Shown piece after piece: positions 43,400 to 52,570 of a stretch of 64,000 bases of DNA (positions within the stretch are counted from its first letter, which is position 1; each line of letters opens with the position of its first letter). The notes below the pieces were generated by a model. It was given only the letters and a program-made list of their open reading frames with translations. It had not been told where the DNA came from and did no database searches. Where the stretch lies: contig OZ244251.1 in the NCBI GenBank assembly GCA_965217175.1, positions 434,001 through 498,000 of the forward strand. The letters run 5' to 3'. This DNA is from Bin87 sp965217175. GTDB lineage: Bacteria > Chloroflexota > Dehalococcoidia > Lucifugimonadales > UBA3495. Made by a program: the position numbers and the translations under genes.

Positions 43400-44713
43400 G
43401 TGCCAACCACCACAACAGCCGGCCGGGAGCGTCTCGATGAGCTGCTGGCTGGCGACCTGGGTTTCAACACCCCGGCGCGTGATTCCCACCCCCTGCACGC
43501 CCTGCATCCCTTCGCCGCCCGCTTTCCCTACGGCCTTGCCGGTTACTTCGTAAACGGCCTCTCTGCTCCTGGCGATACCGTGCTGGACCCCATGTGCGGG
43601 TCGGGGGCAACGCTGCTGGAGGGCTGGCTTGCCCATCGTTCCGTCATCGGCGTGGACCTGGATCCGCTGGCCCGCCGCCAGAGCATGGCGCGCACCACCG
43701 CGTTAGACCCGGCTGTGGTTCGACAGGCCGGAGAATCTGCCCTGAACCGCGCCGCGAACCTGTACGCCGGCCTTGCGCGTCCTGCCGATCCGCTCTCCGC
43801 CGTGCGTAATCAAATGGACGCCGCCACGTTGAGATTCATCGATTACTGGTTTCTACCTGAAACCCAGAAGGAACTGGCGGCCCTCGCTCTGGCGGTTCGC
43901 TCCGAACCTGACGACAGCCTGCGGAACATGCTGCAGGTAATTTTATCGTCCACCATCGTTACCAAGTCCGGCGGGGTATCCCGGGCCAGAGACCTTGCCC
44001 ACACGCGACCCCACCGCGTTGACGACAAAACACCCCGCCGTCCCTTGCGGTTGTTCCAGACCCTCCTGAATCGGGCGGTGGATGCCTACGCCGCCGTAGA
44101 TTCCACAACCGTCGGCGTCAGCGCCGTGGTGGCCGGCGATTCGCGCCGTTTACCCCTCGGCGGCGAGACCGTGGACCTGATCGTAACGTCGCCTCCCTAC
44201 GCCAATGCGCTGGATTACATGCGGGCGCACAAGTTTGCGTTGGCCTGGTTGGGTGAGTCGGTGCCCCGCCTGTCCCGTCTGCGCTCCCGGTATATTGGCG
44301 CAGAGCGCCATGCGAACATTGGGTCCAGCGCCGGTTTGCCGGCGTCGGTACAGGCGATAACGGCTGAGCTGGCGGTGATCGATGCGGCCAGGGCGCGCGT
44401 GCTGGCGCACTATTTTTCCGACATGGCTGGCGCCATCGGTGAGATGGCCCGGGTGCTGCGTTCGGGATCCGCAACCGTTATGGTGGTGGGCCCGTCGGTG
44501 ATGCGTGGAGTATTGATCCCCACCCACGATTGCCTGGCCGACATTGCCGGACAGGCCGGGCTGGAAGTGATCGGCGTGGTTCCGCGCCCGATTGATCGGG
44601 ACCGCCGGATGATGCCGGCACGAAACGGGAATCAGCGGAACGACCCGTCGGGAATCGAGCGTCGGATGCACACTGAGTACGTGATCGGGGCGTTGAAAGC
44701 GACGACTCGTTAG
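43400..44713 (+). CDS. DNA methyltransferase (N6-adenine/N4-cytosine type), orphan
   Basis: 437 residues. Motif I (DTVLDPMCGSGATLLEG, about residue 64) comes before motif IV (LIVTSPPYANALDYM, about residue 272), the opposite order to the beta-class enzyme at 8.5 kb. The N-terminus LHALHPFAARFPYGLAGYFV resembles the DNA-methylase family of type DUF1156/COG1743-like proteins. A 100-residue insertion lies between the motifs. No endonuclease is adjacent, and dnaA follows, so it may act in epigenetic control or as a solitary guard. The start is uncertain (GTG at 43400, or TTG six bases earlier). Confidence 0.8.
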   Translation: MPTTTTAGRERLDELLAGDLGFNTPARDSHPLHALHPFAARFPYGLAGYFVNGLSAPGDTVLDPMCGSGATLLEGWLAHRSVIGVDLDPLARRQSMARTTALDPAVVRQAGESALNRAANLYAGLARPADPLSAVRNQMDAATLRFIDYWFLPETQKELAALALAVRSEPDDSLRNMLQVILSSTIVTKSGGVSRARDLAHTRPHRVDDKTPRRPLRLFQTLLNRAVDAYAAVDSTTVGVSAVVAGDSRRLPLGGETVDLIVTSPPYANALDYMRAHKFALAWLGESVPRLSRLRSRYIGAERHANIGSSAGLPASVQAITAELAVIDAARARVLAHYFSDMAGAIGEMARVLRSGSATVMVVGPSVMRGVLIPTHDCLADIAGQAGLEVIGVVPRPIDRDRRMMPARNGNQRNDPSGIERRMHTEYVIGALKATTR

Positions 44714-45107
44714 CTTAAGCGGGTGGGCGTCATAGCGCCGCCGCCGCCCGGTTGCCGCTGAAAACGCTGCCCCCGGAACGGCCCGGAACCGTTTTCTACC
44801 AGATGTTGTTATCGGCCAGTGCCGGCCCACGATAGCGCCCCGGAGGGCACGCCCTTGACGCCAGGCGCGATAGATGGTCGGTTCAAAATCCCAAACACGG
44901 ACAGGAACGATCTTGGACAAATTTTATGTTTAGGTCGGAACAAAATATCTATTTGGTTCGCTAGCGCAACCCCTATGATGAGCCGTAGCATTATGTCTCA
45001 TACACCCGCGAGGGCATTGAGTTGCCAACCGCAGCAGCCGAAACAATCCTTTCATTCCGCGGTGCTGCCACCGGTCGCCGGGCGTACATTAGGAGACCTT
45101 TTTAGAT
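44714..45107. other. intergenic region upstream of dnaA
   Basis: 394 bases between the methyltransferase and dnaA. The right part (about 44910-45000) is AT-rich (CAAATTTTATGTTTAGGTCG, ATATCTATTTGG). I found no perfect TTATNCACA DnaA box on either strand. The stretch should hold the dnaA promoter and could be part of an origin, but there is no direct support for replication initiation here. GGAG lies about 13 bases upstream of the dnaA start. Confidence 0.45.
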
Positions 45108-46538
45108 ATGCCGGACCTATCCGACGCCGCTTCAGTCTGGCACGCTGTCCTGGGTCGCCTGCAGCTGCAGGTACGCCGGGAACATTTTGATACGTTTCTG
45201 CGACCCTGCGTCGGTCACAGTTGGGAGACTGATGACCTGATAGTTGCTGCCACCAGTTCCTTCACGGTGTCCTGGCTGGAGATGCCCGATCACCTGGAAC
45301 TGGCACGGGAAGCATTGGCCAAAACCCTGGGGTACGACGCCGGCATCCGCTACCGCGTCCTGCCCTCCGTCGCCGCTTCCGACCAGGCGCATCAGGCTAC
45401 CGTGAACGCCGTGACGGCGCGGCCCAAGTCTGGCCAGGCTGCGGTGCCGGGCGATTACGACCTGGGAGGACGGAGCGTGGAGGCCAGCGGGTACGACTGG
45501 AAATCCACCAACTCGGCGACCTGCAACCCCAAGTACAATTTCGCCAATTTCGTAGTCGGTATGAACAACCAGCTGGCCTTTCACGCCGCCTGTTCAGTGG
45601 TCGCCGACGAAGATTCATCGGCAGACACCTACAATCCACTGGTGGTTTACGCGGGTCCGGGTCTGGGCAAAACCCACCTGCTCCATGCCATTGGAAACCG
45701 CGCCCTGCGGCAAAACCGGGCAGCCCTGTACGTTACTTCCGAGCAGTTTACCAACGAGTTCGTATCTGCCATCAACAAGCGTTCGATGCGGGAATTTCGC
45801 GACCGCTACCGTAACCTGGATGTCCTGCTCATGGACGACGTTCAGTTCCTGGTCGGCAAGGAGCAAACGCAGGAGAGTCTTTTCCACACTTTCAATGACC
45901 TGCACCAGGCTGGGGCGCAAATCGTATTGACCAGCGACCGGGCGCCACAGGCCATCGCTCCGCTGGAAGCCCGCTTGCGCTCCCGCTTCCAATGGGGATT
46001 GCTGGCCGACATCCAGCCGCCGTCGCTGGAAACCCGGCTGGCTATTCTGCGTTCGTGGGCCGACGACAGCAATACTCCGGTGCCCGACGCCGTTCTGGAG
46101 CTCATCGCCGACCGGATCAGCAGCAACGTGCGGGAATTGCAGGGTGCGTTCAACCGCATTGTCGCCATGTCGCAGCTGATGAACATGCCCATGACGATTG
46201 AGAACGTCAACCAACAACTGGACGCCATCCACGGCCCCGACGTGCCCAGGGTGATTGCGCCGGAAGACGTCCTCCAGCGGGTGGCGAGCCAGTACGGGCT
46301 GTCGGGTGAGCAAATATTGGGACGCAGCCGCACCGCCAATATCGCTGAAGCCAGGCAGGTGATAATGTACCTGCTGGTCGCCGAACTGGGGCTTACCCCC
46401 ACCAACGTAGGCCGTTTCCTGGGCGGGCGCAATCACAGCACGGTCATTCACGGCGCCGATAAAATACGCAAGACCGTCGATAAGGATGACCGCCTGCGTC
46501 GCACCATCAACAACATCAGGGACACGCTGTACACTTAG
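45108..46538 (+). CDS. dnaA: chromosomal replication initiator protein DnaA
   Basis: 476 residues. Domain I at the N-terminus (WHAVLGRLQLQVRREHFDTF), a variable domain II (about 100-145), AAA+ domain III with Walker A GPGLGKTHLLHA, Walker B VLLMDDVQFL and sensor residues, and domain IV ending in the DNA-binding signature GGRNHSTVIHGADKI. It opens oriC and also acts as a transcription factor. It is not followed by dnaN, recF or gyrB but by an NHL-repeat gene, so the usual dnaA-dnaN order is not kept here. Confidence 0.96.
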   Translation: MPDLSDAASVWHAVLGRLQLQVRREHFDTFLRPCVGHSWETDDLIVAATSSFTVSWLEMPDHLELAREALAKTLGYDAGIRYRVLPSVAASDQAHQATVNAVTARPKSGQAAVPGDYDLGGRSVEASGYDWKSTNSATCNPKYNFANFVVGMNNQLAFHAACSVVADEDSSADTYNPLVVYAGPGLGKTHLLHAIGNRALRQNRAALYVTSEQFTNEFVSAINKRSMREFRDRYRNLDVLLMDDVQFLVGKEQTQESLFHTFNDLHQAGAQIVLTSDRAPQAIAPLEARLRSRFQWGLLADIQPPSLETRLAILRSWADDSNTPVPDAVLELIADRISSNVRELQGAFNRIVAMSQLMNMPMTIENVNQQLDAIHGPDVPRVIAPEDVLQRVASQYGLSGEQILGRSRTANIAEARQVIMYLLVAELGLTPTNVGRFLGGRNHSTVIHGADKIRKTVDKDDRLRRTINNIRDTLYT

Positions 46539-46619
46539 CGCGGTCGGTTTGGGAATCTATCGTTCCAGCGCAGATTCCCCGCCGGTATTCACAACCTTGC
46601 CAACGCCCACGGAGGCCAC

Positions 46620-47660
46620 ATGACTTCGTTCCAAAATGCAACTATCCGCACCATTGTCGGCACCGGAGAAGCCGGTTATTCCGGCGACGGCGGCCCCGCC
46701 GAGAATGCCACGCTGCGGGAACCGTTCATGTGCGATTTTGACGCTGCCGGCAACGTGTATATCTGCGAGGCGCGCAACCACGTCGTGCGCCGGGTCGACG
46801 CTGCCAACGGCGTGGTTACAACCGTGGTCGGCACGGGCCAGGACGGCTACACGGGCGACGGCGGCCCGGCAACCGAAGCCACGCTGTACGAGCCCTACGC
46901 GCTGGCCGTGGAGGGAGATGGGACGATATACGTCGTCGACCGCCTCAACGCTGCCGTCCGCCGGATCGACGCAGCGAGCGGCATCATCACGACCATAGCC
47001 GGCACGGGTGAGCCGGGTTATTCGGGCGACGGCGGTCCCGGGAATCAGGCGCAGTTGCGCGAGCCCAACGACTGCTTTCTCGACGGCAAAGGCGGCCTGC
47101 TGATCGCTGATATCCAGGACCAACGCATCCGCCGCGTCGACCTGGCCAGCGGGATCATTGATACATTCGCCGGCAACGGTGAGAAGGTTCGGGGCGGCGA
47201 CGGAATGCCGGCTCGCCAGGCCAGCATCCTGGGCGCCCGCGCCGTCTGCATGGATGGCCGGGGCAATACCTTCATCGCAGAGAGAGAGGGCAACGGCGTC
47301 CGCGTCGTGACGGCCGGGGGCATCATGGGAACGGTGGCCGGAGCCGACGCTGAGAGGGGCTACAGCGGGGACGGTGGGTCGGCGCTGGCTGCCACCTGGG
47401 GAGCGCCCAAGGCGCTGCGCTGCGACGCTGCCGACAACATCATCGTGGTGGACACCGAGAACCATGCCGTCCGTCGGATCGACGCCAACACCGGCATCGT
47501 CACCACCATCGCTGGCGGACAGCTGGGCGGGCACGGCGACGGCGGCCCGGCGACCGATGCTGGATTGGACCGTCCCCACGGTTGCGGCATCTCGGCCGAC
47601 GGCACAATCTACATTGCCGACAGCAACAACCACCGCGTGCGAGTTGTCCCCGGCGGGTGA
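46620..47660 (+). CDS. NHL-repeat beta-propeller protein
   Basis: 346 residues made of six repeats beginning GTGxxGYSGDGGPA: TIVGTGEAGYSGDGGPA, TVVGTGQDGYTGDGGPA, TIAGTGEPGYSGDGGPG, TFAGNGEKVRGGDG, TVAGADAERGYSGDGG and TIAGGQLGGHGDGGPA. Each has a blade strand such as NVYICEARNHVVRRVDAANG. It predicts a six-bladed propeller of the NHL (NCL-1/HT2A/LIN-41) type used for protein or ligand binding. There is no signal peptide and no extra domain. GGAGG lies five bases before ATG 46620. It stands alone, 81 bases after dnaA. Function unknown. Confidence 0.87.
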   Translation: MTSFQNATIRTIVGTGEAGYSGDGGPAENATLREPFMCDFDAAGNVYICEARNHVVRRVDAANGVVTTVVGTGQDGYTGDGGPATEATLYEPYALAVEGDGTIYVVDRLNAAVRRIDAASGIITTIAGTGEPGYSGDGGPGNQAQLREPNDCFLDGKGGLLIADIQDQRIRRVDLASGIIDTFAGNGEKVRGGDGMPARQASILGARAVCMDGRGNTFIAEREGNGVRVVTAGGIMGTVAGADAERGYSGDGGSALAATWGAPKALRCDAADNIIVVDTENHAVRRIDANTGIVTTIAGGQLGGHGDGGPATDAGLDRPHGCGISADGTIYIADSNNHRVRVVPGG

Positions 47661-47707
47661 TAGATATAGGTCGGGGCGGACTGTCATTGCGAAACGCAGT
47701 CTCACGC

Positions 47708-47877
47708 GTACCCACTGTAATCTGTCATTGCAAGGAGCATAGCGACGTGGCAATCGTGGCCGGCCCCACCGGGCCGTTCGTCCTGAGCTTGTCGAAGGAT
47801 CGTCTACGTGTGTTCGGCCTCATCGAGATTGGCAACCCCCGCATCGAGTACGGGGTCGCAATGACAAAGTGGGTACG
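47708..47877. repeat. MITE-like repeat, copy 2, full length
   Basis: 170 bases with terminal inverted repeats: CGTACCCACT-gtaatc-TGTCATTGC on the left and, reversed, CGTACCCACTTTGTCATTGC on the right (47858-47877). The interior has a GACGTGGCAATCG segment and CCTGAGCTTGTCGAAGGA (a second dispersed motif, also at 6.6 kb). Near the right side is the palindrome CCCCGCATCGAGTACGGGG. It carries no gene and lies between the NHL gene and tRNA-Ala. The structure fits a non-autonomous mobile element. Confidence 0.75.
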
Positions 47878-47967
47878 TACGAGGAAACGCAGTTCCTTGA
47901 CACCGCCGGCAGTTGTTGGCTACGATGAATCAGTGGTCAACCCGGCTCAGGCCTGCGACCACAATGT

Positions 47968-48040
47968 GGGGATATAGCTCAACTGGGAGAGCGCGGCGTT
48001 CGCAATGCCGAGGTTGCGGGTTCGAGTCCCGCTATCTCCA
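47968..48040 (+). tRNA. tRNA-Ala (anticodon CGC)
   Basis: Cloverleaf with acceptor GGGGATA/TATCTCC, a D arm GCTCAACTGGGAGAGC, an anticodon arm CGGCG-TTCGCAA-TGCCG (anticodon CGC, reading GCG), and a T arm GCGGGTTCGAGTCCCGC. Discriminator A at 48040 and encoded CCA at 48041-48043. A terminator follows. It is the likely attachment gene of the island that starts here. Confidence 0.95.
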
Positions 48041-48076
48041 CCAATTGTCCTATTTTTGGGATTGCCAATCCCCTTG

Positions 48077-48111
48077 AAAGCCCCGATTTTGAACCTAAAC
48101 CGGGGCTTTTT
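48077..48111 (+). terminator. rho-independent terminator of tRNA-Ala
   Basis: AAAGCCCCG ... CGGGGCTTTTT with a 15-base loop and a clear T-run, 34 bases after the tRNA CCA end. Confidence 0.88.
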
Positions 48112-48168
48112 CATATTCTCCAACGACCCGTTGTGTTCTAATAAAGCCTGGGTCAGTCGGACAAATTT

Positions 48169-48190
48169 TGGTACACGGAATGGTACACGG
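48169..48190. repeat. direct repeat TGGTACACGG, twice
   Basis: TGGTACACGG at 48169-48178 and again at 48181-48190, two bases apart, between the tRNA terminator and the integrase. Short direct repeats in this position are typical of integrase arm sites; that is inference. The rest of 48112-48685 shows no further gene or structure. Confidence 0.5.
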
Positions 48191-48685
48191 GCAGCGGCCG
48201 GACTTGTGCACGACCCAAAGCAGGCATCCCGACAGCTCTGGGATTAGCCGGGCGCCCCGGAATCACCCGGGGGGTCAAATTAACGGCGGTGGCGGCGCTG
48301 CATCGTAAAACCAACCACCGCCAACCCGGACCGGGCGCCCACCAGGTCGCCTGACGGAGCATCCCGAGGCGGCAGAAACCCACCGAATTTCGACTTGGCG
48401 ATCCAAGGGATGATGGAGGCTGTGTTGGTGCATTGGGTTGGAGCCGCCATCGAGGCGGCCTGCTCCGTAGGTGTGGTCTGGACTGCTTACCGTGGCGAGT
48501 TTAGGTCTGGACAGTGGGCAGTTTCCGAGACGTCCCCTGCTGCCAGGTTCTAATTGTCCGTTTGAGTATTTGGCCGTTTTAAGGCATGAAACGAGGATTG
48601 CGGGCTGGCTCTCCTCTCGCCATGTTCTAAAAGGATCCAGTAGAACAGCGGCCATCGAGGTGTGGAGGAAGGCGGCTGATCAGGA

Positions 48686-49903
48686 TTGAAAGGCAAAGGT
48701 AGGCACCCACTATACGCACTCACGGCAGGGCGCGTGAGGGCGGAACAACGACCGGGTATGCACGCCGATGGGGGCGGCCTGTATCTCCGGGTGGATCCCT
48801 CCGGTTCCCGTCGTTGGGTCCAGCGCATCACGATGCGGGGTCGCCGTAACCAGTTGGGACTGGGCGGCAATCCTGCCGTGTCGTTGGCAGAAGCGAGAGA
48901 GGCGGCCTTGGCCAACAGGAAGCTGACACGCGAGGGCGGCGATCCATTGGCCCATAAGCGGCGCCGGTCTATGCCAACCTTCGTAGAGGCTACGGCCAGG
49001 GTGATCGAACTTCGGAAGGGCACGTGGAGCAACGCCAGGTACGCTTCCCAATGGCCGGGTAGTCTGGAAACGTACGCCTTCCCCACTCTGGGTGACCTTC
49101 CGGTAGGCCATATCAGGAGCGCCGACGTGCTGACAGTGTTGACGCCCATCTGGACAACCATACCCGAGACCGCCCGGAGAGTCCGGCAGCGCATCGGTGT
49201 CGTAATGGATTGGGCCATCGCTCAGGGTTACCGAGACGATAATCCGGCTGCCACAGCCTTGGCTGCGGTCCTGCCGAAATTGCCCCGTACCGCCGCCCAC
49301 CACCGGGCCGTGCCCTTCGCTCAGGTTCCTGAAACGGTCAGGGCGGTCAGGGAATCCTCAGCCTCATTGGTCACCCAGCTGGCGCTGGAATTCCTGGTGT
49401 TGACGGCCGCTCGCAGCGGCGAGGTACGTTTGGCTACCTGGGGCGAGGTGGACTTGGCCAGCCGGGTCTGGACCATCCCGGCCGCACGGATGAAGGCAGG
49501 GCGGGAGCACCGGGTTCCGTTGTCACAGCAGGCAGTCGCAGCACTGGAAGATGCCCGTGGACTATCCGATGATGATGGGTTGGTCTTCCCGTCACGGCAT
49601 GCGGGGAAGGCACTATCTGACATGACCTTATCTGGCTTGCTCCGGCGCCTCGGGATCGCGGCGGTGCCCCACGGATTCAGATCGTCCTTTCGGGATTGGG
49701 CCGCTGAACGCACCGACGCGCCACGGGCTGTGATGGAGGCGGCGCTTGCCCACGTGGTGGCAAACTCCACCGAGGCGGCGTATTTTCGCTCCGACTTGTT
49801 TGACCGCCGCCGCCGGTTGATGGAGCAGTGGGGGGAATACGTCGGAGGCGGCCGGCTGGGTCAGCAGCCGTTCGATACCGTATCCCCTGGGATAATGACC
49901 TAA
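48686..49903 (+). CDS. tyrosine recombinase, P4-type integrase
   Basis: 405 residues. An N-terminal arm-binding domain (DUF4102-like: LTAGRVRAEQRPGMHADGGG and LYLRVDPSGSRRWVQRI), a core-binding domain (about 95-200) and the catalytic domain with Arg (TAARSGEVRLATW), a Lys-strand (ARMKAGREHRVPLS), HGFRSSFRDW (His/Arg) and the Tyr region EAAYFRSDLFDRRRRLMEQW. It belongs to integrases that target tRNA 3' ends, matching tRNA-Ala 650 bases upstream. The start is uncertain: TTG at 48686 has only AGGA before it; an ATG lies 24 codons further but would lose the arm domain. Confidence 0.9.
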   Translation: MKGKGRHPLYALTAGRVRAEQRPGMHADGGGLYLRVDPSGSRRWVQRITMRGRRNQLGLGGNPAVSLAEAREAALANRKLTREGGDPLAHKRRRSMPTFVEATARVIELRKGTWSNARYASQWPGSLETYAFPTLGDLPVGHIRSADVLTVLTPIWTTIPETARRVRQRIGVVMDWAIAQGYRDDNPAATALAAVLPKLPRTAAHHRAVPFAQVPETVRAVRESSASLVTQLALEFLVLTAARSGEVRLATWGEVDLASRVWTIPAARMKAGREHRVPLSQQAVAALEDARGLSDDDGLVFPSRHAGKALSDMTLSGLLRRLGIAAVPHGFRSSFRDWAAERTDAPRAVMEAALAHVVANSTEAAYFRSDLFDRRRRLMEQWGEYVGGGRLGQQPFDTVSPGIMT

Positions 49904-50014
49904 TGTGAGACCACAATAGATTTCACAACTGGATCGCTAGATTGGTTCATCGCCGATCGGCGACTCGGTCCCGAGCCGCGCCTGCAATCAACCGGCAATC
50001 CCAAGGTGAAGTGA

Positions 50015-50233
50015 ATGGAAACTCCTGACCAACGCGATGAGGACCTGCAGATCCTCCGCCGCGACGAAGTTCTGCAACTCATCGGAATCTCCCGACCTAC
50101 ACTATACGAATGGCTGCACGACGGCCGGTTCCCTCAACCGATACGGTTGGGGGCACGCTCCATCGGCTGGCGACGGTCCGATATCCGGGCCTGGCTGCAC
50201 GACGACGAACGGGAGTACAAACCTCTGCGGTAA
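50015..50233 (+). CDS. AlpA-family transcriptional regulator
   Basis: 72 residues. ILRRDEVLQLIGISRPTLYE then WLHDGRFPQPIRLG and SIGWRRSDIRAWL is the AlpA/MerR-type winged helix found beside P4-like integrases. It either activates excision (the role of AlpA in CP4-57) or works as the recombination directionality factor. AAGGTG lies nine bases upstream. It is 111 bases after the integrase on the same strand. Confidence 0.88.
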   Translation: METPDQRDEDLQILRRDEVLQLIGISRPTLYEWLHDGRFPQPIRLGARSIGWRRSDIRAWLHDDEREYKPLR

Positions 50234-50896
50234 AGTCGGTGAACCCACGCAACGGTGTGCGGGATAACTGGTTGGGATCAGATCAGCGTAGCGTTTCCAT
50301 CTACCAGCCTGATCGAAATACGTCAAAGTCCCGGTGAGAATATCCTGATGGCGGCCGTGGCCAACGGGATGGAGAGCAATGTTCCAGTAGGCGTGGACGA
50401 GTGAAGACGAGCCGACGACTGCCTTAAAAGCCCTGGAATTGCTTTGGTCCAGGTCTGACCCCTTCCGGGAACACACTGGGCGGTTCAGGATCGAAGTGGG
50501 CGTTCCAGGGTTTCCCTATACGCCACAAATCCGAGGGGCAAGGCGAGAAGTTTCGAATGCAGTTCACAATAAGTCCAACCAGTCTGGCGCTAGCACGACG
50601 ATGGAGATATTTCCCAAGCGACGATGCGACACATCGGATCGACACCAATCTCGAGAAGGAATTTTGATTCTTCCAACGAAATTTCGAGAGCAAATTCGGG
50701 ACTCCCGGTGTCGGCCGGGTCAGTTTGGAATTGGGGGGTTCAAATTGCTCATGGTCGAATGATTGTCTCATGCGTGGCGTATGCACAGAATGAGGGGCAA
50801 AGGATTCACCCTAGTGGCCGAAGTCTGTTTCACCCTACATCCGGGGGGCTATTAAGAGATTCATGCTTGAATTGAACTTACAGAGGAAGGTATAAA
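50234..50896. other. gap without a recognised gene
   Basis: About 660 bases between the AlpA gene and the large gene at 50.9 kb. Short frames here show no conserved features, codon bias or ribosome sites. A possible leader for the next gene lies at the right end (GAGGAAGG at 50883-50890). Confidence 0.5.
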
Positions 50897-52570
50897 TTGT
50901 TGAGGTTAGATTGGCCGATGGAGAACCCTTCGGACGTGGCAAAGGTGATTTTGCTCCACGTGCTGTCGTGCCCGTTTTCCAGCGCGTCAGATGTCGCGGC
51001 CTGGCGAGACTTAGGCGCGGCGCATTGCTACCGGAACTTGCAATCGTTGGAGCGGCATGGGTTGTTAGCATCCGCCGCCCTGGGGAGGACCCGGCGAAAG
51101 CAACGGCGATGGTGGACCACTTTCAATGGGATTCAGGCGTGCCAGTTGCTGTTGGGTGAACCACCAATCTCGTCGGAAAGGGATCAGGTGCCGTATGAGA
51201 ATTCACGGCTTGGCATAGAGTGGTGGCTACGCCGATTTCCTGTGCTTGAGCAGGTGTATCACATCGTCCCCCATTACCGCGACCCAGCTCTGCAGGCCTT
51301 CCCGTACGACTCTGGCGGCGTTGAAACGAAGCGGCCAGCCGTTGAACATTTTGAGCTGCTGCGGGGTCCCAATCTTCACGCTATAGCTCGGATAGAAGGA
51401 GGAATTTTGCTTGCCTTCGTGTGGGTCGGGTTGTGGTGGAATCACACCACTGCCCGCAACAAGTGGAGGGACTGGGATGCTGAGTTGAACCACGTAAGCG
51501 GCGAATTCGATACTCGATATGAGCAGCCGGATCCGCACATGGGCGATTCCGGAGTGCCTTCAGCTTGGGTGCTGGTGTGTTCTGATCCATGGGCGGCGCA
51601 GGTGGCCCATTCCGAATACGCCGATTACCCTGGGGCCCCCAAAGAGGTTTGGACTCCCGACGGGTTGCTCAAAGACGCCGGTCTCTTGCTCCCGTCGCGC
51701 GCCACGATGAGTAAATTAAAACCCACCACTGCGGTGGGTAAGGTAGATGGTTTCGGCGCCTTCATAGAGGAAGATGCAATCCACAACGCGCTGAACGGTC
51801 AACTCCGATACCGCACATTCACTACCGTGGAGTCGTTCCGGGGGTTGAGGCGGTCAAAGCTAACGGCCATGGTCGGCGATTCCTCCGAAAACGTGAAGCC
51901 TGGAGTAGAAGCGATGATCGAAGCCGGGATCTTTGCCGATCTGGATGACCGCCTTTGGGTGGATGGTCTCGGCCGGAGTGTAGGAGCATGGCGCGACCGG
52001 GTATCGCCCAACTTGGCCCATGGCAGGTTGGCCTTCCTGACGTCCGAAGATCCAAAACACGTCGAACAACGGCGAAGGTTGCTCAAGCATGAAGGCGGCG
52101 TGAATGAACTCGCGTTGGCTTTCAAAGCGGCTGGTATCCCATGCTTCGTCGGATGGCGGGAGACTGTCACTCTGCCAGTCCCCACCGAGCTGCAGGAGAT
52201 GTTCGGGTGGCCCAAGTACGTTCAAATCGCCCCTGACCTGATTGTGCGTGCGGGTGACGGCACCTTTGGAAATGCGTGGTATTTCGTCGAATTTGAACGA
52301 ACCGCCAGCTCTCGGAATGCGGTGATTCATAAACTGCGTGGGTATTATGTGGCCGCCTGGAAAAAATCGCCGATCCCGTTGCTGATGGTATGCGAAACCC
52401 AAAGAGCGGCGGAGACATTCGTGGAGTATAGGGCCGGGATTGCCATGTTAATCACCACCTTGAAAGACGCCGTGATCGGGCCATTGGTCGGGGATTCGAC
52501 GGTTTGGCGGTTTAACGGTGAACCCGCGTCTATCCATGTCCCTTCCTCTGACCAATTGCTCACGTACTGA
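50897..52570 (+). CDS. replication-relaxation-like protein (winged helix plus PD-(D/E)XK-like)
   Basis: 557 residues. The N-terminal about 80 residues form a winged helix (LLHVLSCPFSSASDVAAW, NLQSLERHGLLASAALGRTR) as in plasmid replication-relaxation proteins. The middle is poorly conserved. Near the C-terminus, PDLIVRAGDGTFGNAWYFVE with FERTASSRNAVIHKL resembles a metal-binding (D...ExE) nuclease core. It probably acts in element replication or mobilisation. TTG at 50897 follows GAGGAAGG by six bases. No relaxase or conjugation genes are seen nearby. Confidence 0.6.
   Translation: MLRLDWPMENPSDVAKVILLHVLSCPFSSASDVAAWRDLGAAHCYRNLQSLERHGLLASAALGRTRRKQRRWWTTFNGIQACQLLLGEPPISSERDQVPYENSRLGIEWWLRRFPVLEQVYHIVPHYRDPALQAFPYDSGGVETKRPAVEHFELLRGPNLHAIARIEGGILLAFVWVGLWWNHTTARNKWRDWDAELNHVSGEFDTRYEQPDPHMGDSGVPSAWVLVCSDPWAAQVAHSEYADYPGAPKEVWTPDGLLKDAGLLLPSRATMSKLKPTTAVGKVDGFGAFIEEDAIHNALNGQLRYRTFTTVESFRGLRRSKLTAMVGDSSENVKPGVEAMIEAGIFADLDDRLWVDGLGRSVGAWRDRVSPNLAHGRLAFLTSEDPKHVEQRRRLLKHEGGVNELALAFKAAGIPCFVGWRETVTLPVPTELQEMFGWPKYVQIAPDLIVRAGDGTFGNAWYFVEFERTASSRNAVIHKLRGYYVAAWKKSPIPLLMVCETQRAAETFVEYRAGIAMLITTLKDAVIGPLVGDSTVWRFNGEPASIHVPSSDQLLTY

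Noticed and set aside
44714..45107. Chromosomal origin next to dnaA
   Set aside because: No perfect DnaA box found and dnaN is not adjacent, so I list the region only as a dnaA leader.
48275..48655. Open frames between tRNA-Ala and the integrase
   Set aside because: None has a family signature; the 640-base gap is more likely the attachment-site region.
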